DNA of 64,000 bases, from contig CM049317.1 in assembly GCA_026874595.1 (NCBI GenBank), positions 45,656,401 to 45,720,400 on the forward strand, written 5' to 3'. This document shows positions 1 to 14,170 of the stretch, one piece after another; the stretch's first letter is position 1, and each line of letters opens with the position of its first letter. Made by a program: the position numbers and the translations under genes. The notes beneath the pieces are model-generated. The model saw only the letters and a list, made by a program, of their open reading frames with translations. It was not told where the DNA came from and made no database searches. The DNA is from Sipunculus nudus (Eukaryota > Annelida > Sipuncula > Golfingiida > Sipunculidae).

Positions 1-1590
1 AAATGCATAATTTATCTATTTGAGGGTTAAATGGCGGAGTACCCCAGTGTCGTGGAAACGGAAAAATCAAATTATGTTATCAGATATTTTGCTATTTTAT
101 TCAATTCTGGAACTCTACCTTTCATTGATACTTGAAAAAATTTGAAACACCTTAATAATTTAACTTGACCAAAAGTTAAATTTACAACAGCAATAGGAAA
201 TTATAAAAATGGAGGTTTGAAAATGGCAGATGTAAATGCAATCATTCAGACACAAAGGATAAAATGGATAAACAGGTTACTTGATGGAAAGTGTAAAAAG
301 TGGATAGCTATTCCATTATTTTATTTTGAAAAAAAATAGGTGGTATTAATGCTATTGGGCATAATTTGAAAGTAACAGCTGTACCAGGCAAAATTCCACT
401 GTTTTATAAGGAAGTTTTCAGAGACTGGGCTTCATTTAACAGTAAACCTCCAGAAACCTATCAAGAGGTTTTGAGAGAGCTACTCTGGAATAACAAATAT
501 ATTTTAGTTAACAAAAAGAGAATATTTTACAGAGAACTCAGTGAGAGTGGAATTAACTATGTATCTGACATTTTCAGCCATAATTGACATATGCTTAAAG
601 TTGAAGAGGTTTTAAATCAGTATTAACTGGGTACAAATATACCACTCATTACCAAAATCGTGGCTAAGGATACTTAAAAATGAAAATTACCTTACTGCTG
701 TTACCAATGATCTTAAGCATATATCTGATACTTCTTCACTTAATACCAAGACTATATATGAAAAAATAATTGAAAAGAAATTAGCTACTTCATCAGCATT
801 TTATTTTTGGAAGAATAATCACAAACTGGATGAAAAACGGTGGGGGTATTGCTTAGAAGCAATTTATGGGGTCAGTATTTATGCTGATTCCCGTGAGTTC
901 CAATATAAACTGCTAAATAATTATTTCCCTATAAATCAAATTTTATTTAAATGGAATCTAAAGGACACTGATAAATGTTCATATTGTGTAGAAAGTGTAG
1001 AATCAGTACAACATCTATTTTATGAATGTAGTAGAGCCACTTCTTTTTATAATAGAATTTTAAAATATTTTTCTGGCAGCAAAGAAATATTACCAGAATG
1101 GGAATTTCATGTTGCATTGTTTGGTTGTGTACCTGTTAATAACGATAATCTGTTAGTTAACCAAATTTTGCTTGTAATGAGAATAATCTTGTATAAAAAT
1201 CGTGAATCAACTCATGGAAATTTGGAAAGACCAGTTGTACATCTGCTCCATAAATTCTTACAATACTTGAAAAATATATATATATATATGATAGATAATA
1301 GAATTGCAAGAAGACATAACTTATTAGAATTTCATCAAGAAAAATGGGAACCTGTTTTAAATTATTTATAAAGAATATTGATATATCATTTTTTCCTAGT
1401 TGAAACATGGAACGTTTTAAGTACAAGCTTTCTAAACCTATATGTGGTTGTATGTGTAGTTTGTGTATTTTCCATGTTTTGTAAATTTATGTTTCCATGT
1501 TTTTCCATGTATGTTTTGTAAACTTGTAATATGTGAAACAGTTGAAAGTGTATGTATTGGTTTACGAAATAAATATATGTTAAAAAAATA
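1..1590 (+). mobile_element. LINE retrotransposon, 3' part (post-RT region and 3' UTR)
   Basis: Two blocks in different frames belong to the region after the reverse transcriptase of a LINE. The first (about 210-587) contains a GGLKMADV segment followed by IKWINRLL, then LPLFYKE-type and LLWNNKYI segments, a typical order for L1/Tx1-like LINEs. The second (about 611-1371) carries a C-x2-C...H-x4-C zinc-binding block near 976-1035 and ends in a conserved K-W-E-P-x-L tail. The tail is followed by an A/T-rich 3' end near 1555-1590. The two blocks are separated by a frameshift and a stop, so the copy is dead. The 5' part lies outside the window. The same tail organisation is seen in the minus-strand LINE at 45032-50936. 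Confidence 0.82.
611..1371 (+). pseudogene. LINE ORF2 C-terminal fragment with zinc-binding motif
   Basis: The open frame reads through to the stop at 1369-1371. It contains WKNNHK and WGYCLEA segments, then a DKCSYC...QHLFYEC zinc-binding block, and ends in HQEKWEPVLNYL. It lacks the endonuclease and RT domains, so it is only the tail of ORF2. Residue order matches the tail of the second LINE in this window. Confidence 0.75.
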
Positions 1591-2387
1591 TTTTTTTAAT
1601 AAAATACTTTTTATTATATGCAGTTCGGACGTTTATTTAATGACAAAATTACACTCATATGATAACGTTCCTCACGCAGCGGCTATTTACTGCAGTCCCT
1701 GGCTTTAACAACATTGTATAGCAGGAGTAACTGGTTCTGACCACCAGGGTTGACAGAGAGCAAAGATTGTAATCAGACCAATGAGAGCGTGGTACAGGAT
1801 TGTGCATCCAGCTCCAAATTTTAAACATGCGACATCCGCCCTCGTTTGTCTGATGACACAAGTTCTGGCAAAGAGCCAATTATCAGAACAACAAGCGAGA
1901 GTTTCGGCGTCTCATTTTCCTTACACGACCAGACATGGTGAACCTTTTGATGCAAGCAAATATAGCTATAACGATATCAAAATGTTTGTAACGGCAAAGG
2001 CTTTGGTCAAAATTTTCTCAATTCTCAATTTGGATATTTTTTTATGTATTCAGATAATAATACAACCGCAAGTTGGCGAGATTTTTGAAGTTTTAATCTT
2101 GGTTTTTTCCTTTGTTTTTTTAGCAACTTTATAACAGAACGGATTTGGATAAATATTTGGGAGGTACAGCATTACAAGCAAGCTACAATCAATTAAATTT
2201 TGTTTTGCCATTCAAAGTAAGATGTTTTAACTCCAGTGATGTTTACCTTGAACAGCGCTGTTGTACCGTGACAACTTGTACACATGCAGCAATATGTGTT
2301 TATGGACTTCCTGCTTGTCGTTTGATAGTGATACAGATATACAATGCATGGGCGTAGCCAGTAAAGATGGAGGGGGTCGCAACTGAA

Positions 2388-2433
<46 letters not shown>

Positions 2434-2610
2434 ACCTCAAATATTTTAATGAAAAAAATAGAAAAATCAGTTGTACATGAATAATACATAAATAAAGTCG
2501 ACGGATACTAGTAACAGGATTTTTATGATTGTGTTTTTAAAAAATGTAGTTATTGCTAGATTAAGTGAAATCCAGGGGTGGACGAAGAGTACTGCATATG
2601 GGGCCCTGCG

Positions 2611-2636
2611 CCCCCCCCCCCCCCCCCCCCCCCCCC
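2611..2636. repeat. poly-C homopolymer
   Basis: Twenty-six consecutive C residues follow a G/C-rich phrase. Such a run is prone to length error in sequencing. Confidence 0.95.
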
Positions 2637-3409
2637 TTTGCTACACCTATGCACAATGATTCTGTGTGTTTCGTTTGAGATACCTTTAAAAGAGCCTTTA
2701 GATCTATATTTCGAAGATGCCGATCTGACCATTATCAAACCTATTTAAAATTTCATCATGAACACGGCACCAACACCATGAACATATCAACATAACAAGG
2801 AAGGTGTGGTCCATTTATGATTTGGAAATACATGAGCAAGTTCAGGCAAGATACGTGAACCCATATATCCTGATTTTGATCTGAATAATTTATTATGTAA
2901 AATGTAAATAAATTAATGTATTTAAGTGTTAATAATACATATATAAAGTAATATATCCAAAATCACCACAATAGATCCGTTGGTTATGTTGTAAAAGAGA
3001 ATGACTCCACCCGTGATATGTTAACACATGGTACAGTGTCCATACCTCACGCATGACAGGGGCAGATCCGGAATTTTTTGAAGAAGGTTCCACGATTGCA
3101 CAGTAAGGAATTGTGTTATAAAAAGGTCACGAATTCAGGAAGAGGGGAAGTTAATACTGTTGGAAGGGGAAGCCCTGAACACTCGAGAAAAGGACAGTAG
3201 GAAATGTATCTTCTCTCAGGCGGTTTTAACCCTCAAACCCCGCTGGAACAGCCCCTCTCAAAATACAACGGTGGTTATCTGCAATCATACAGCTTGTGCA
3301 CGTGTTCTTTCACTTTGGCTTCTGCGGGTGTTCCATACTTTCGATATAACATATTACACATACTCGGATCAGTTTAATCGTGACATTATCGAAGACGAAG
3401 AGGACGAAG

Positions 3410-3509
<100 letters not shown>

Positions 3510-6299
3510 TCAATTTGAGTGAATATCACACATCTTAAATATATAAAGAAAGACTATATGGATTGGTAAAAAAATCAGGTTGGCTAAAGATCTTGGATTG
3601 GTTAAAACTGCATGGTGGCGCTGTCTATAATCATTTTTTGTTTTCGCGCATGATAATATACGTCCTGATTGCATCAGAGTTCATATCAGGCCTATGTATA
3701 TATTGGTTATATGATGAAGTATATTTAAATTGGGGTGAGCATAAACTTTACTATAAAAGTGACCTTGAAATTGAATATTTTCATATTTGATGAAATAACT
3801 AACAAAGGCATTATATTTCTTCAGTGTAAGATGTATTTTTTTTCTGAAAATCAAGATGGAATATGACAAATAGGTGTCGTCAAAAAAGTTCTAAAATGAG
3901 TGACCTTGATCTTGGTATTCATGAAGTTATACTCTTCTTTTACCTTCAAATTGGACTCGACACCAAGATCTCGGATAAGTTTCAAAACTGTTGACCTTCC
4001 ATTTGGTCCTCAAGGTCAAGTCTGTAAAATATATATTTTTTGTGAACTCCATAATATTATTAATATTTTTCCTCATATTTCACACACCAGTTGTTTCTAC
4101 CAAGATCTCGAACAGGTCTTCAACGTTAAATCAGCGCAAATATAGGATTTTCATAAACCTGTAACTTTTGAAGCACTGCACACGCTTTTCTAATCAACTG
4201 AGATACACATATTGGTTTCATCAAGTTGGGGGACAAGATATAAACTGAAAACCTTGACCCTAGTGACCTAGAGCCTTGCAAGTGTCGATATATTTTTCAA
4301 AAGAAAAGTGCCAATTAAGAAAAGAAGCAAAATACCCATTTGGGAATACCATGGAATCTCCAATGCCAATATTTCTGGGTCATGTTTTGGACAGGAATTG
4401 TACTCGTTATCAGAGGTATGGACACGATTATTTAGGCAGAGTTCATGCTGAGTCCAGCATAAATTAAGCTCTGTATAACATACTGTATAATAATTTTATA
4501 TAGTACTCTATATACCTGTAGGAAATGCTACCAGAATCTTAAAGAAATACTTTATGTACCAAGCTTTAGCTCTGCATCGGTAACTAAATGTGGAAACATT
4601 CAAATGTAAAGCATTTGTAAATTAACATAAAATGCTGATGATGATCTTAAATTCAATATTCAAATTCTTTTATTAGGACACTTGTATTACATTCGGTCTT
4701 GGACGCGGGTAACTGTGGTTGGCTTTATATTTACGGGGCTCAATTTTCGCACTCATGTAATTTTTCATCCTTTCACGGGGTTCCATTTTCGCGATGGGGC
4801 ATATATTAATATTTTAAGTAACACCAAAATAGGTATGAATTCTGTATTACACAAAATTATGTTTGGATCGTACAATGCCCGTCACTGCCGGAATCTGGCG
4901 ATGCCGCTTCAGAGGAGCGTTGGTTTCACAGCTTGGCCATTACATACCAACATAAATAGGGCCCTCCTCTCTACCTTCATCATATCATGTTCGGATTACG
5001 TAACAGAAAGATCGTTCCATGGAAATAACAAGTTGGCTACGGAAGGAGTCATATCCCTGAATGGGCCGCGCACGAAAGGTCTGCCTGATCCCCATGAGTG
5101 TATTACATTAGGTCTTTGGCTCGGGTTATATGACAAGGGCTCGAAGCATGCGGACTAGGACTGTAGCCCGGACTATGATGGTGTGTGGAGTCAGCTGCAC
5201 CACAACACCTATTCATTATTCTGTTTAACAGATTTAACCGAGAATTGGTGGGTTCGACAATGGGACCCATAAACCCGCCCCCGATGAAGGTCATTCAAAC
5301 GTCAATGGATTCATAGCTGCACGGTGGAAAAACGATGGTACCTGGTGTACATGTCAGTATTTTATGAACAATAACACAGTGTCTTTGGTCTACAAATTGT
5401 TCATATCTATGTTATGTCCGTCCGACATGTTGCAAGCGGGGATAAATAATATTAAGGTCTGATTATTTACACCTCAAATAAATGCTAAACTAGAGCTTCA
5501 TATACTGGCAACGTCTCCAAAATCATATAAAGGCAAGATGTATTTTTTTTAGTCAAAGGAACGGTAAATTATAACATACAGTCATCTCTTGCCGTGCGGT
5601 AGAAAATGTTCCTTTCACCATTTACACACAAGAAAGTTATTGTTAAAAGGAGAAAAAAAGTCGACATAGAAAAAGAATAAAGAAATCAGGTAAACCCGCA
5701 TCAACAGTCCAAAATGCAAGTTGGTATCTTGTTATTTTCTTCCTGCAGGCAATCCAGAATGCTGATCATCTGCTCAACATATGCTATGCCACTCTACAAA
5801 GGTGTATCTTTGGGCTGGGCAGCCGGGTTATCCGTACAAGAGTCGTCAGTGGGCCAACCTCTTCTTTATGGCTAAATTGCAACACGTAGAATAGATACTG
5901 CCACCTGTCGGTAAATTATATAACTGATGTATGGTTCTTTTTTTATTAATTCACAACAAAACAATCTTACAGTACTAAACAAACAGTAAAACATGCATGA
6001 AATATATATCATAACAACGCCATACTGAATTTAGCGTTCAGGAGCCAGCACAGAAGTTCCGAACACATAACTTTACATCACAGGCGCTTGAATTGCTATT
6101 GGTGTAGGTTTCGGTTTAATTTGTTACTTTTCCGGATCTTTCCTTATAACTCTTACCTATCTTACATTTCCTAGCGTTTTCAGGGTTATTAATTACAGGA
6201 ATCCCCCTGTATCAGCATTTCGACGGAAGTTATTAATCTTTTTAGGTCGTTTGTTTTCTAATGACAACGATCCCTTGCACAAACAGCCGTTAGCAGGTG

Positions 6300-7060
6300 T
6301 TCAAATTGAGCAAGTCTCATTCTGTTACGAAAAGACGACAGCCATGGCATAGCTACCGAGTCTTGTTAATAACGTCTTCAGATCGTGACACGTACTTCAA
6401 ATTAAGCCCGAAAACGATGTGATATGGCTGTCGGACTTAACGACGGGAGTTCTTGCCTGCCTACGCTCCATAAGCAGCGGCTTCGCTTCGCTCGACTATT
6501 CGCTACACTACCCGCTGCATTAAACCGCGGTTTCCGGCCAAGTTTGGCCACCAGGCGGTGCTGTTTCTGTGGAATTCCCCCTGCGTTATATTTAACCAAA
6601 CACATTGCAGGTATCACCAGCACAAACGTATGTTCTTCGAGGTACCGGTCACTTAACACTGCTGTAGAAAGCGCTTGGTAGCACAGACCTTTTTCACCCC
6701 CATTGGAATACACACGATGCAATCGTCAAGCTTTCAACACAGTCTGTATACTGACTTGCCTGAAGTCAATTATCCCCCACTGTCTGCATATTTCCTGTAT
6801 TGCGTGCCACGCGAGCTTGCCACATGCATAGCTGTATTTGTCTACACGCTAAGCCAATCAGATTTCTTTTACCAGTTCTGCAGATTTGTTTAAACGCAGA
6901 GCCAATCAGATTTTACTTTATCCAGCGCAAACTGACTTGGTGTTGCCAAACCTGAAAAATCCTGCTATTTCTCACAGCGCGTGAGTGAAAGGTCACCGGG
7001 CCGGGAGGTCACGCGCTTTGTTCAGAGCGTATTGCCTGCCTATCCCAAATACTAAGTAAA
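6300..7060. other. G+C-richer patch with two CCAAT repeats and one CTCF-like motif
   Basis: Base composition is richer in G+C and CpG than the surroundings (around 6400-6560). A direct repeat about 48 bp apart contains GCCAATCAGATTT twice (from about 6853 and 6901). CCACCAGGCGGTGCT at 6548-6562 resembles the CTCF core. The 85- and 106-codon open frames on the two strands here look like chance products of the composition. It may be a regulatory patch, but no transcript unit can be tied to it. Confidence 0.35.
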
Positions 7061-7429
7061 TAAAGAGATGGACCATAGAATGTGAAAAACGGTGGGTTGG
7101 ATTTCCTGGCGTGAACTTTACCATCGTGTCGTCCAAATCAGTATACCTGGGATCTCTCCCTCTTGAATCAGTCTTGTCATATAGCTTTACAGGTAATATT
7201 TCTAAGGACCTGACCTTGACCTCACCTATGTATGGCGGGCCACTACAACGTGCGCACAGTTAATACATCAGTGTAAAATGAGTTCTGGTCTTCTGGATAT
7301 GTTGAACATACTCTTCTCTGGCGCATGCGCACAATCGATCAAGGTCAAAAGTCATGACGACCGTTCCTTAAACAGAAAAAAATAAGAAACCCAAGACAAT
7401 AAATAGCTAATGCGTTTTTTAGCTCAACT

Positions 7430-9430
7430 GATTGTTAGTCATCTGAGCTATAGTGATCACCCTTTTTTTCGGCGTCCGTCCTACCTGTTTAGCAGTTAAC
7501 AGGGCACGTCCCGTATCCGTTTGACTTAGGAACTGTTTACTGTACATCCAGAGTGGTCCTGGTCAGATTTCCTTGAAACTTGAAATTAGGTCATGGTGAC
7601 CTATTTTTTGCGACCTATGGACGGAAATCATGATTTTGTGCACCCAGACAGTCAAACGGAGCACAGATTGTATCCCTTAGGTCCAGAATCTTCTTATACA
7701 GGGATAATCGTATAATATACAGAGAGTTCCTTGGCAAATGTTCTTACCCACATGAGATTAGGTCACCATGACCTATATTCTTCGAGCTATAGGAAATAGA
7801 TGTGAAATGATCACAGTGAATGTCAGATTGGCTCAAATCGTATATGTAAGGTTTAGAATCTTCTAACGATATATCAAGGGAGGTTCTGATCAAATCTCCT
7901 TGGAAACCTGAAATAAGGTCATAGTGCCCTACATTCTTGAACCTACGGGCAAAAAAAAAAAACATGACATTGAGCACCAAGACAGTCAGACTGGACACAA
8001 ATTGTGTCCATAAGCCCATAATCGTCTTAAGTAATATTCAGGGAGGTCCTGGGCAATAGTTCCTTGGAAACATGAAATTAGGTCACAGTGATCTATATTC
8101 TGCAACTATAGGAAAAATGCCATAAAAGCACCGTGAATGGTAGACGGGCACAAAATGTATCTGTTAGACCTGGAATCTTTCTATGCGACATCCTGGGAGG
8201 TTCTAGGAAAATCTCCTAGAAGAACTGAAATTAGGTCATGGTGACCTATATTCTGTGACCTATGGGCCGAAAACATGATTTTGAGCACCCAGATAGTCAG
8301 ACGGGGAACAAATTGTATCCTTTGGGCCAAGAATCTTCTAATGTAACATTCTGGAAGTATGTCGCATATGTCCATGGAAACATGAATTTCGATCACATTG
8401 ACCTATATTCTACGAGCTATAGGAAAAAATGTCATTAAAGCACCCTGAATGTCAAATGGGCACAAATCGCATCTGCTGGCCTAGAATCTTCTAACACAAC
8501 ATCCAGGGAAGTTCTGGGCAAAATGCCTCGGAAACCTGAAATAAGGTCATGGTGAACTATATTCTGCGAGCTACGGACCCTGTACGGAGCCCCCCCCCCC
8601 CCCCCCATATACAGACGTGGTACAAATAATATCAATTTCCCTTTAAACCTCTTAACATTTCCAGGGAGGTTTTGGACGGATCTCCTTGAAAACCTGAAAG
8701 TATGTCACGATGATATGTATTCTATGAGCTACTGGCTAACAACATGATTCTGAGCACCCAAACAGTAACACGAGGCACAGAACCTTCCACTGTAAAATAC
8801 AAAGAGGTCCATGGCAAGTGTTTATTGATTCTTGAAATTAAATCACTGTGACATATATTCTGTGAGCTAAAGGAAAAAAACATGATTTTTGTACCGTGAA
8901 AGTCAGATAGACACATATCATAACGATTGGACCTAAAACATTCTTACTTAAAATTCAAGGAGGTTTTGGGCAATCTCCTTTAACACCAGGATGTCCTATA
9001 TTCTGTTTAATACTAGCGGTAAACCTAACTTTGAGCACCCAGATTATCAGACGTGGCCATAATCGCAAATTTTGGATCCAGAAAGTTGCTTAAAATGTAT
9101 CCTTGGAAATCAAAATACGGTCACTGGGACTTAACATTCTGTGAACATGATTTTAGCGCCCAATTAGTCATATTGGGACAAATGGTGCAGTTGGACCTAG
9201 AAACTTCTAATTTAACTAAGATCCAGGAAGGCCCCTGTAATATCTTTTTAGCAACACTAAATAAGGGCACTGTGATCCATATTCTGTGAGCATTAAGCAC
9301 CAGATAATTTAGATCGACACAAATCGTAGAAGTGGGACATAGACCTTAGCATTTAGAGAGTTCTTGGTAAAATCTACTTGGAAACCCTAAGTATGGTCGC
9401 TGTATTCTATTAGCTAAAGCCTATTCTCGA
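7430..9430. repeat. degenerate tandem array, unit about 155 bp, about 12 units
   Basis: A phrase close to GAAATTAGGTCATGGTGACC recurs near 7581, 7752, 7912, 8075, 8228, 8385, 8540, 8697, 8837, 9110, 9260 and 9392, a mean spacing near 155 bp. Each unit also carries 'tattctgtgagctat', 'acatgattttgagcaccca', 'cagtcagac' and 'aatcttcta' in the same order. Minus-strand open frames here (for example 7744-8019 and 8181-8396) repeat the same peptide with changes, as expected of a satellite and not a gene. A poly-C run lies at about 8589-8607. The array is preceded at about 7421-7490 by a phrase containing TGATCACC and ending in GTCCGTCC. Confidence 0.85.
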
Positions 9431-12330
9431 TTTCTCCATTGTTCAAGCTTCCTTAACAAATATTGATCACCAGATCATAACATTGATAATTAATATATGC
9501 ATCACCTGTATGTCAAATTCAGCTGAGCATCATGGCCCATTAGCAACATGTTTTTGTGATAAAACCAGCAAAAAAAATGAAAAAGAAGGGATGAGTGCGA
9601 TTTAGATGAAATATATGTATGTTAATCTCAATTATTATGCCAATGAAACAGATAATTGACCAGGTGTATATATAATCTGGAAATGGAAGTATCCACATCC
9701 GGTACCTTTTTTCTTATAACTGTGGATGAGTCTAAATTGCATCAGTATATTACAGAGATAGTTTACAAACTTAGGACGTTTTAGTTCAATTTTATAATTT
9801 ATCACATAATCATTATTTCCGTTGAACAGTCTTATTAACACTTTATTACGTGATCTATATATCAACAGTATTTCTCATTTATAAGCCAAAAAAGAAGTCA
9901 AATCTTTGCAAGGAGGGTTTTAAGCTTGGCAAAGGAGTTTTTTTTTTTTTGTTTTTGAAAACAATTACGTCTCAGCCCAGTGTTACATGTCAAAACCTTT
10001 ACATTCTAACTTCTGTTCACTATCTTATAATCTCAAAATTAATTTCTAGTTTTTAACTTACCCTCTCTAAAATGGTTCTAAGTGATTTAATATCCGTTCC
10101 TTACCCTTCAGGCTTCAAGACATTAAACACATAAAATCTTCACTTAAGATGTGGATCATCTGTGGATTAGTGATGGTACCCTAGGTATCATCGGGTTTCC
10201 ATCGTTCCTCTGTCGGGCCGATCCAGAATTCACCCCAAAACCCATAGAAATATATATCTCCCGACGAAAGTACACATTACGTTTTTTCCCCACATAACAA
10301 TATCATATATTCTTACTGCTTTTAAGTGCAAAACCCTTTGTCGTCGTGAAACAAGACATGGCGTTTACGTAAGACCAGATTAAGGGATCACAGAACCGCA
10401 TCTCAAATTGGCCCTTAGAAGCCTATCTGGTCATACGTTTAAACACAACGTTATTTTTACCTCCTATAGGAGGTATTTTGAGTAACCTTGCTTAATGTGA
10501 TCGAACCCATGTTTGCCTTTATGAAAAATTTGAAGAAAAACTTTATTGATCTGCATGACAGGTCAAAATACTGATTTATTGATCCAACCAAGGCAGGCCT
10601 AAATATTATAATCGACCTAATCTCTTACTCCTTCACCGTAACGTTATTCCAATTGGTTATGCAAACTTTTTCAACAAGTTTTTAAAGAAACTACCTTGTT
10701 CACAGGAAATGTGTTTTCTCGGTGTTTTACTTTTCATTCTCACATTTTTTAAACTTCATTTATTTCAAGCTGACTTACTCTTAAGATATGCCTTTAATAT
10801 TGCAAATGTGATATACTTTAAAGGAAGACACATGACTCTGCGCACCCCTGCAGATCATCCGACCACGAACAATATTCTTTCTACGAAATATATATATCCC
10901 CAGCCAAAAATTACGTAAGCAAATATACCTCACTGCATTCAGGGTGACTTGTTCTATATAAAGGCTGAAGCAGTAACTTAGTGCCTCCACTTTGGTTTTT
11001 GAGACATCGAGTTCCATGGACATAAATCCAATCCAATCGATTTGGGAACTATAAATGGTTGGTGATAGAAAGTCTTTCTACAAACTTTTGTCAATATATA
11101 GTTTTATCAACATATAACAAAAGTCTGTATTTTCGAACCGTTTTTTATTTGCGTTTAAACAAGTATCTCTAAAGCTTCACCGAATTTTAATTGCGTTTTG
11201 ATTCATCATCTTTTTTCTTGTGTTCATAAATGTACATCGTCTATTTAGTTCTAACAGGTAAGTGTCAGCCATGAATGTGGCTTTGTTGCAACTGGTCATG
11301 TGGGGAATCTTCTGGATTTCAAGGTGTTTTGGAAGAAAGGGGATGATATTTTAAGTAATGTGTTATATGTTTAAACAACTTTTACTTAAATTGTTATTTA
11401 CACATAACGAGTCGGGAGAAGGTTATCTATATCGTATTTTTTTCCGTGTTATATTAGTATGATTTTGATCACACAATATACATTTCGCAATATATACTGA
11501 TGGCAAAGGTATGGGGATCATCAAAAGAATGTTGATAGAAATGCCTAAACCCTTTGATAATATGAATAACTGCCATCTCCAACTTCGCTGTGAATGGAGT
11601 GGTATCAGCACAAATCGCTTTGACATCCTGAAGCATAATCACATGGCAAATATTCCTATTCTAAATTACCAAAACCATGTATTTATTCAGCTGTATCCCT
11701 GTAGCATGATGAGCAAAGGTTTTTCCACATTATACAAAGGAGCCAGGTTCTGTCTCTATCCGTCTGTCTATCCTTTTCCCTTGTGTATTTCTTTGTGTAT
11801 TTTTAATCTATACATCTACTTGGAGATATGAAATATGAATACAAGGAAATAGCTGTTCCCTCCGAAGGGGTATCGTATCCCTATCCTTCAGGTCACCTGC
11901 TTTATCACTGAGCAAGTAGAAGGTAGAAAATGAAATTTATAAATATCGATCATCTTTAACACATGAAAAAGTGGAATAACGCAGATACATTCATGTTTCA
12001 TTATGTTTACAATACCTTTTACCAGTTTATGAAAAAGGTATAGAATAATTTATTGACGATTCACTTGTAATAAGTCATAACATGCATACTAGTGTACCAC
12101 AGAACCGTACCCACACCCCAAATGCAAGGTTCTAAATTGTTTTTTTATTTTTTTTTGCAATTATATACTCAGTAATTGTAAAATCGTATTGACAGCTTTC
12201 CTGGTTATACTTTTAATTATATCATGCTGAAGCCCCTCGAGCCTGTTCACACTCTACTAGCCGATGGGATGGTCGGGTTATTTCTGCTTCTTCTCATCGG
12301 GAAAATGTAGATCCTGCAAAATATTTATAC
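9431..12330. other. non-coding stretch
   Basis: A+T-rich DNA with only short chance open frames. I saw no domain, no exon with good splice sites and no strong repeat. Confidence 0.5.
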
Positions 12331-12339
12331 TGGTTCTGT

Positions 12340-12820
12340 CCAGCGATGTGGGACTAGAGTCCGGACTTTTTCAAGAGTCTACTTTTTCAAGGACTCAGAC
12401 TCAGACTGTGACTCGACACGAGAAATCAGGACGAGTCAATGCCGCGTCCAGCAGAACAAGGCCTGACATTCACAATAGAAAATCCTCGATACAAACTTAC
12501 ATGAGCGAGTTAATGAAAGGATGTTACCAAAACTAGTTTAAAATATATACCAAACTCGGACTCTGCACTAGAAGTTAAATGTGATTCAATATTAAATTTA
12601 AAAAACCTGTGAAAACTTACTAAAAGTACACATGATGATCTAAAATTTGAATTTTAAGGTGCTTTCATTAATATTGATCGGACTCGGACTTGGACACGAG
12701 TTCCATAAGACTCGGACTCGACTCGAAGAAGGCGGACTTGGACTCGAAGCTCAAGGACCTGGGCTTGGACTCGTACTTGCACAAGGATTCAGATAGTGTA
12801 GACTCGACTACATCACTGCT
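12340..12820. repeat. degenerate GACTCG/GGACTT hexamer-rich patches
   Basis: Two clusters (about 12350-12425 and 12675-12815) are built from variants of GGACTC and GACTCG. The intervening 250 bp is A+T-rich. The open frame at 12690-12920 (LGLDSKK...DLDSK) is a translation of the hexamers and not a gene. Confidence 0.6.
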
Positions 12821-13469
12821 CGTGTCACAGAGGTTACCAACTGTCCATGTTATTAAATTTGACCAAATATCAGGATTGCAGTTAATAATTACTAGTGTTA
12901 AAATTCAACGATTGGTATAATTAGCATAAATGCTGTGCGTGTCATAGAATATGCTTCACTGTTGCACATAAATATTATAAAAACCACAAGTTAATTAACT
13001 AGTGGACAATGTGTTCTTATCAATAAACTATAACCAATACAAGTATTAGTATTTTATTAAACAGCAATGCCGTTATAAGGGCTGAGACAGCTTGGACGCA
13101 CTTGATGCATATACCAACTAAGACCCAGTGATACTGCAGTGATGACGCATGCTACTTTGACGATCCGTTATCGATGAGAGTGATATTTTTACTACTGCAT
13201 GCGGGATATACAGAATATTTACTAGAAGCATTTTTTTCCTGCGGTGCTTGGTCACTGAGAAATATCCTTAATCCCACCTTAACATGATTCTTTTTGCTAT
13301 TTCTATATAGCGAATGTTTATTTTATTTTAACATTTTAAACAAGGTATTATCGATAGGATATAAGATAATTTCATCATTATGCTTTCATTGTATGAGAGT
13401 AAAATCCTTAGAGCATGCAGAAAAATTCCGAAACTAAATACCGAGTGAAAACTTTTGAGCTTATCAAAC

Positions 13470-13473
<4 letters not shown>

Positions 13474-13524
<51 letters not shown>
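13474..13524. repeat. (TA)n microsatellite
   Basis: About 50 bp of pure TA. Confidence 0.97.
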
Positions 13525-13527
<3 letters not shown>

Positions 13528-13889
13528 TAGTGAAATAATTAATGTACCAATATGAATATCGCCTGTATTTGCTCCTCCAGTAGAACTCAAATAGACTCCA
13601 GTAGACATTGCTCTGTGCCTTCAGTGTAAAATGAAGATCCCTTGATCTATCTGGGCCACACTTAATTATACGCTTGTGTCGATAATGACTGGTAATTTAT
13701 TGAGCGGGTTTATATTGATTCAGTTATCGTCTCTTGCGGCTCTCACCAGAATATTTATTTTACTGATTATAAAGTGAAATAACGTGGGAACATGCGCTGC
13801 AGAATGTTTAATAAAGTCCTTTATTTCCGGCACTGGTCAATAGTCAAAAAACAGGCCCAGTGTTGATTATCTGAAAATTATCTCAGGGA

Positions 13890-13890
13890 A

Positions 13891-13954
<64 letters not shown>
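13890..13954. repeat. compound (TA)n(GT)n microsatellite
   Basis: Twenty bases of AT followed by 44 bases of GT. Confidence 0.97.
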
Positions 13955-13955
<1 letters not shown>

Positions 13956-14029
13956 CCTTGTTTACCATGATATTATCATGCCTGGCAATAAATGATACAA
14001 AACCAGTTTTCCGCCTGTAGCTGCCTGTT

Positions 14030-14170
14030 TGTTGTAACATAACAATAATTGTAGAGTTTTCTTGTTTCTGCTCCTACAACATAACAATAAAAGTACAGTT
14101 TTCTCCATGGTTTTTATCCTACAACATAACAATAACTGTAGAGTCATCTCCATAGTTCTAATCCCATAGA
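14030..14170. repeat. three-copy minisatellite, unit about 45 bp
   Basis: 'acataacaataa' followed by 'gta-gag/cag-tt-tct' recurs near 14037, 14078 and 14123. The homologous flank of gene C near 57395-57420 has only one copy, so the expansion followed the duplication or the copies were lost there. Confidence 0.65.

Noticed and set aside
4682-5158. 158-codon open frame on the plus strand
   Set aside because: No motif, low-complexity neighbours, no splice or promoter context; length is compatible with chance.
6402-6722. 106-codon minus-strand and 85-codon plus-strand open frames
   Set aside because: Mutually antisense frames over a CpG-richer patch with no domain; typical composition artefact.
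7744-8916. Series of minus-strand frames with repeated HYDLIS-like peptides
   Set aside because: They repeat with the 155-bp array and are not separate proteins.
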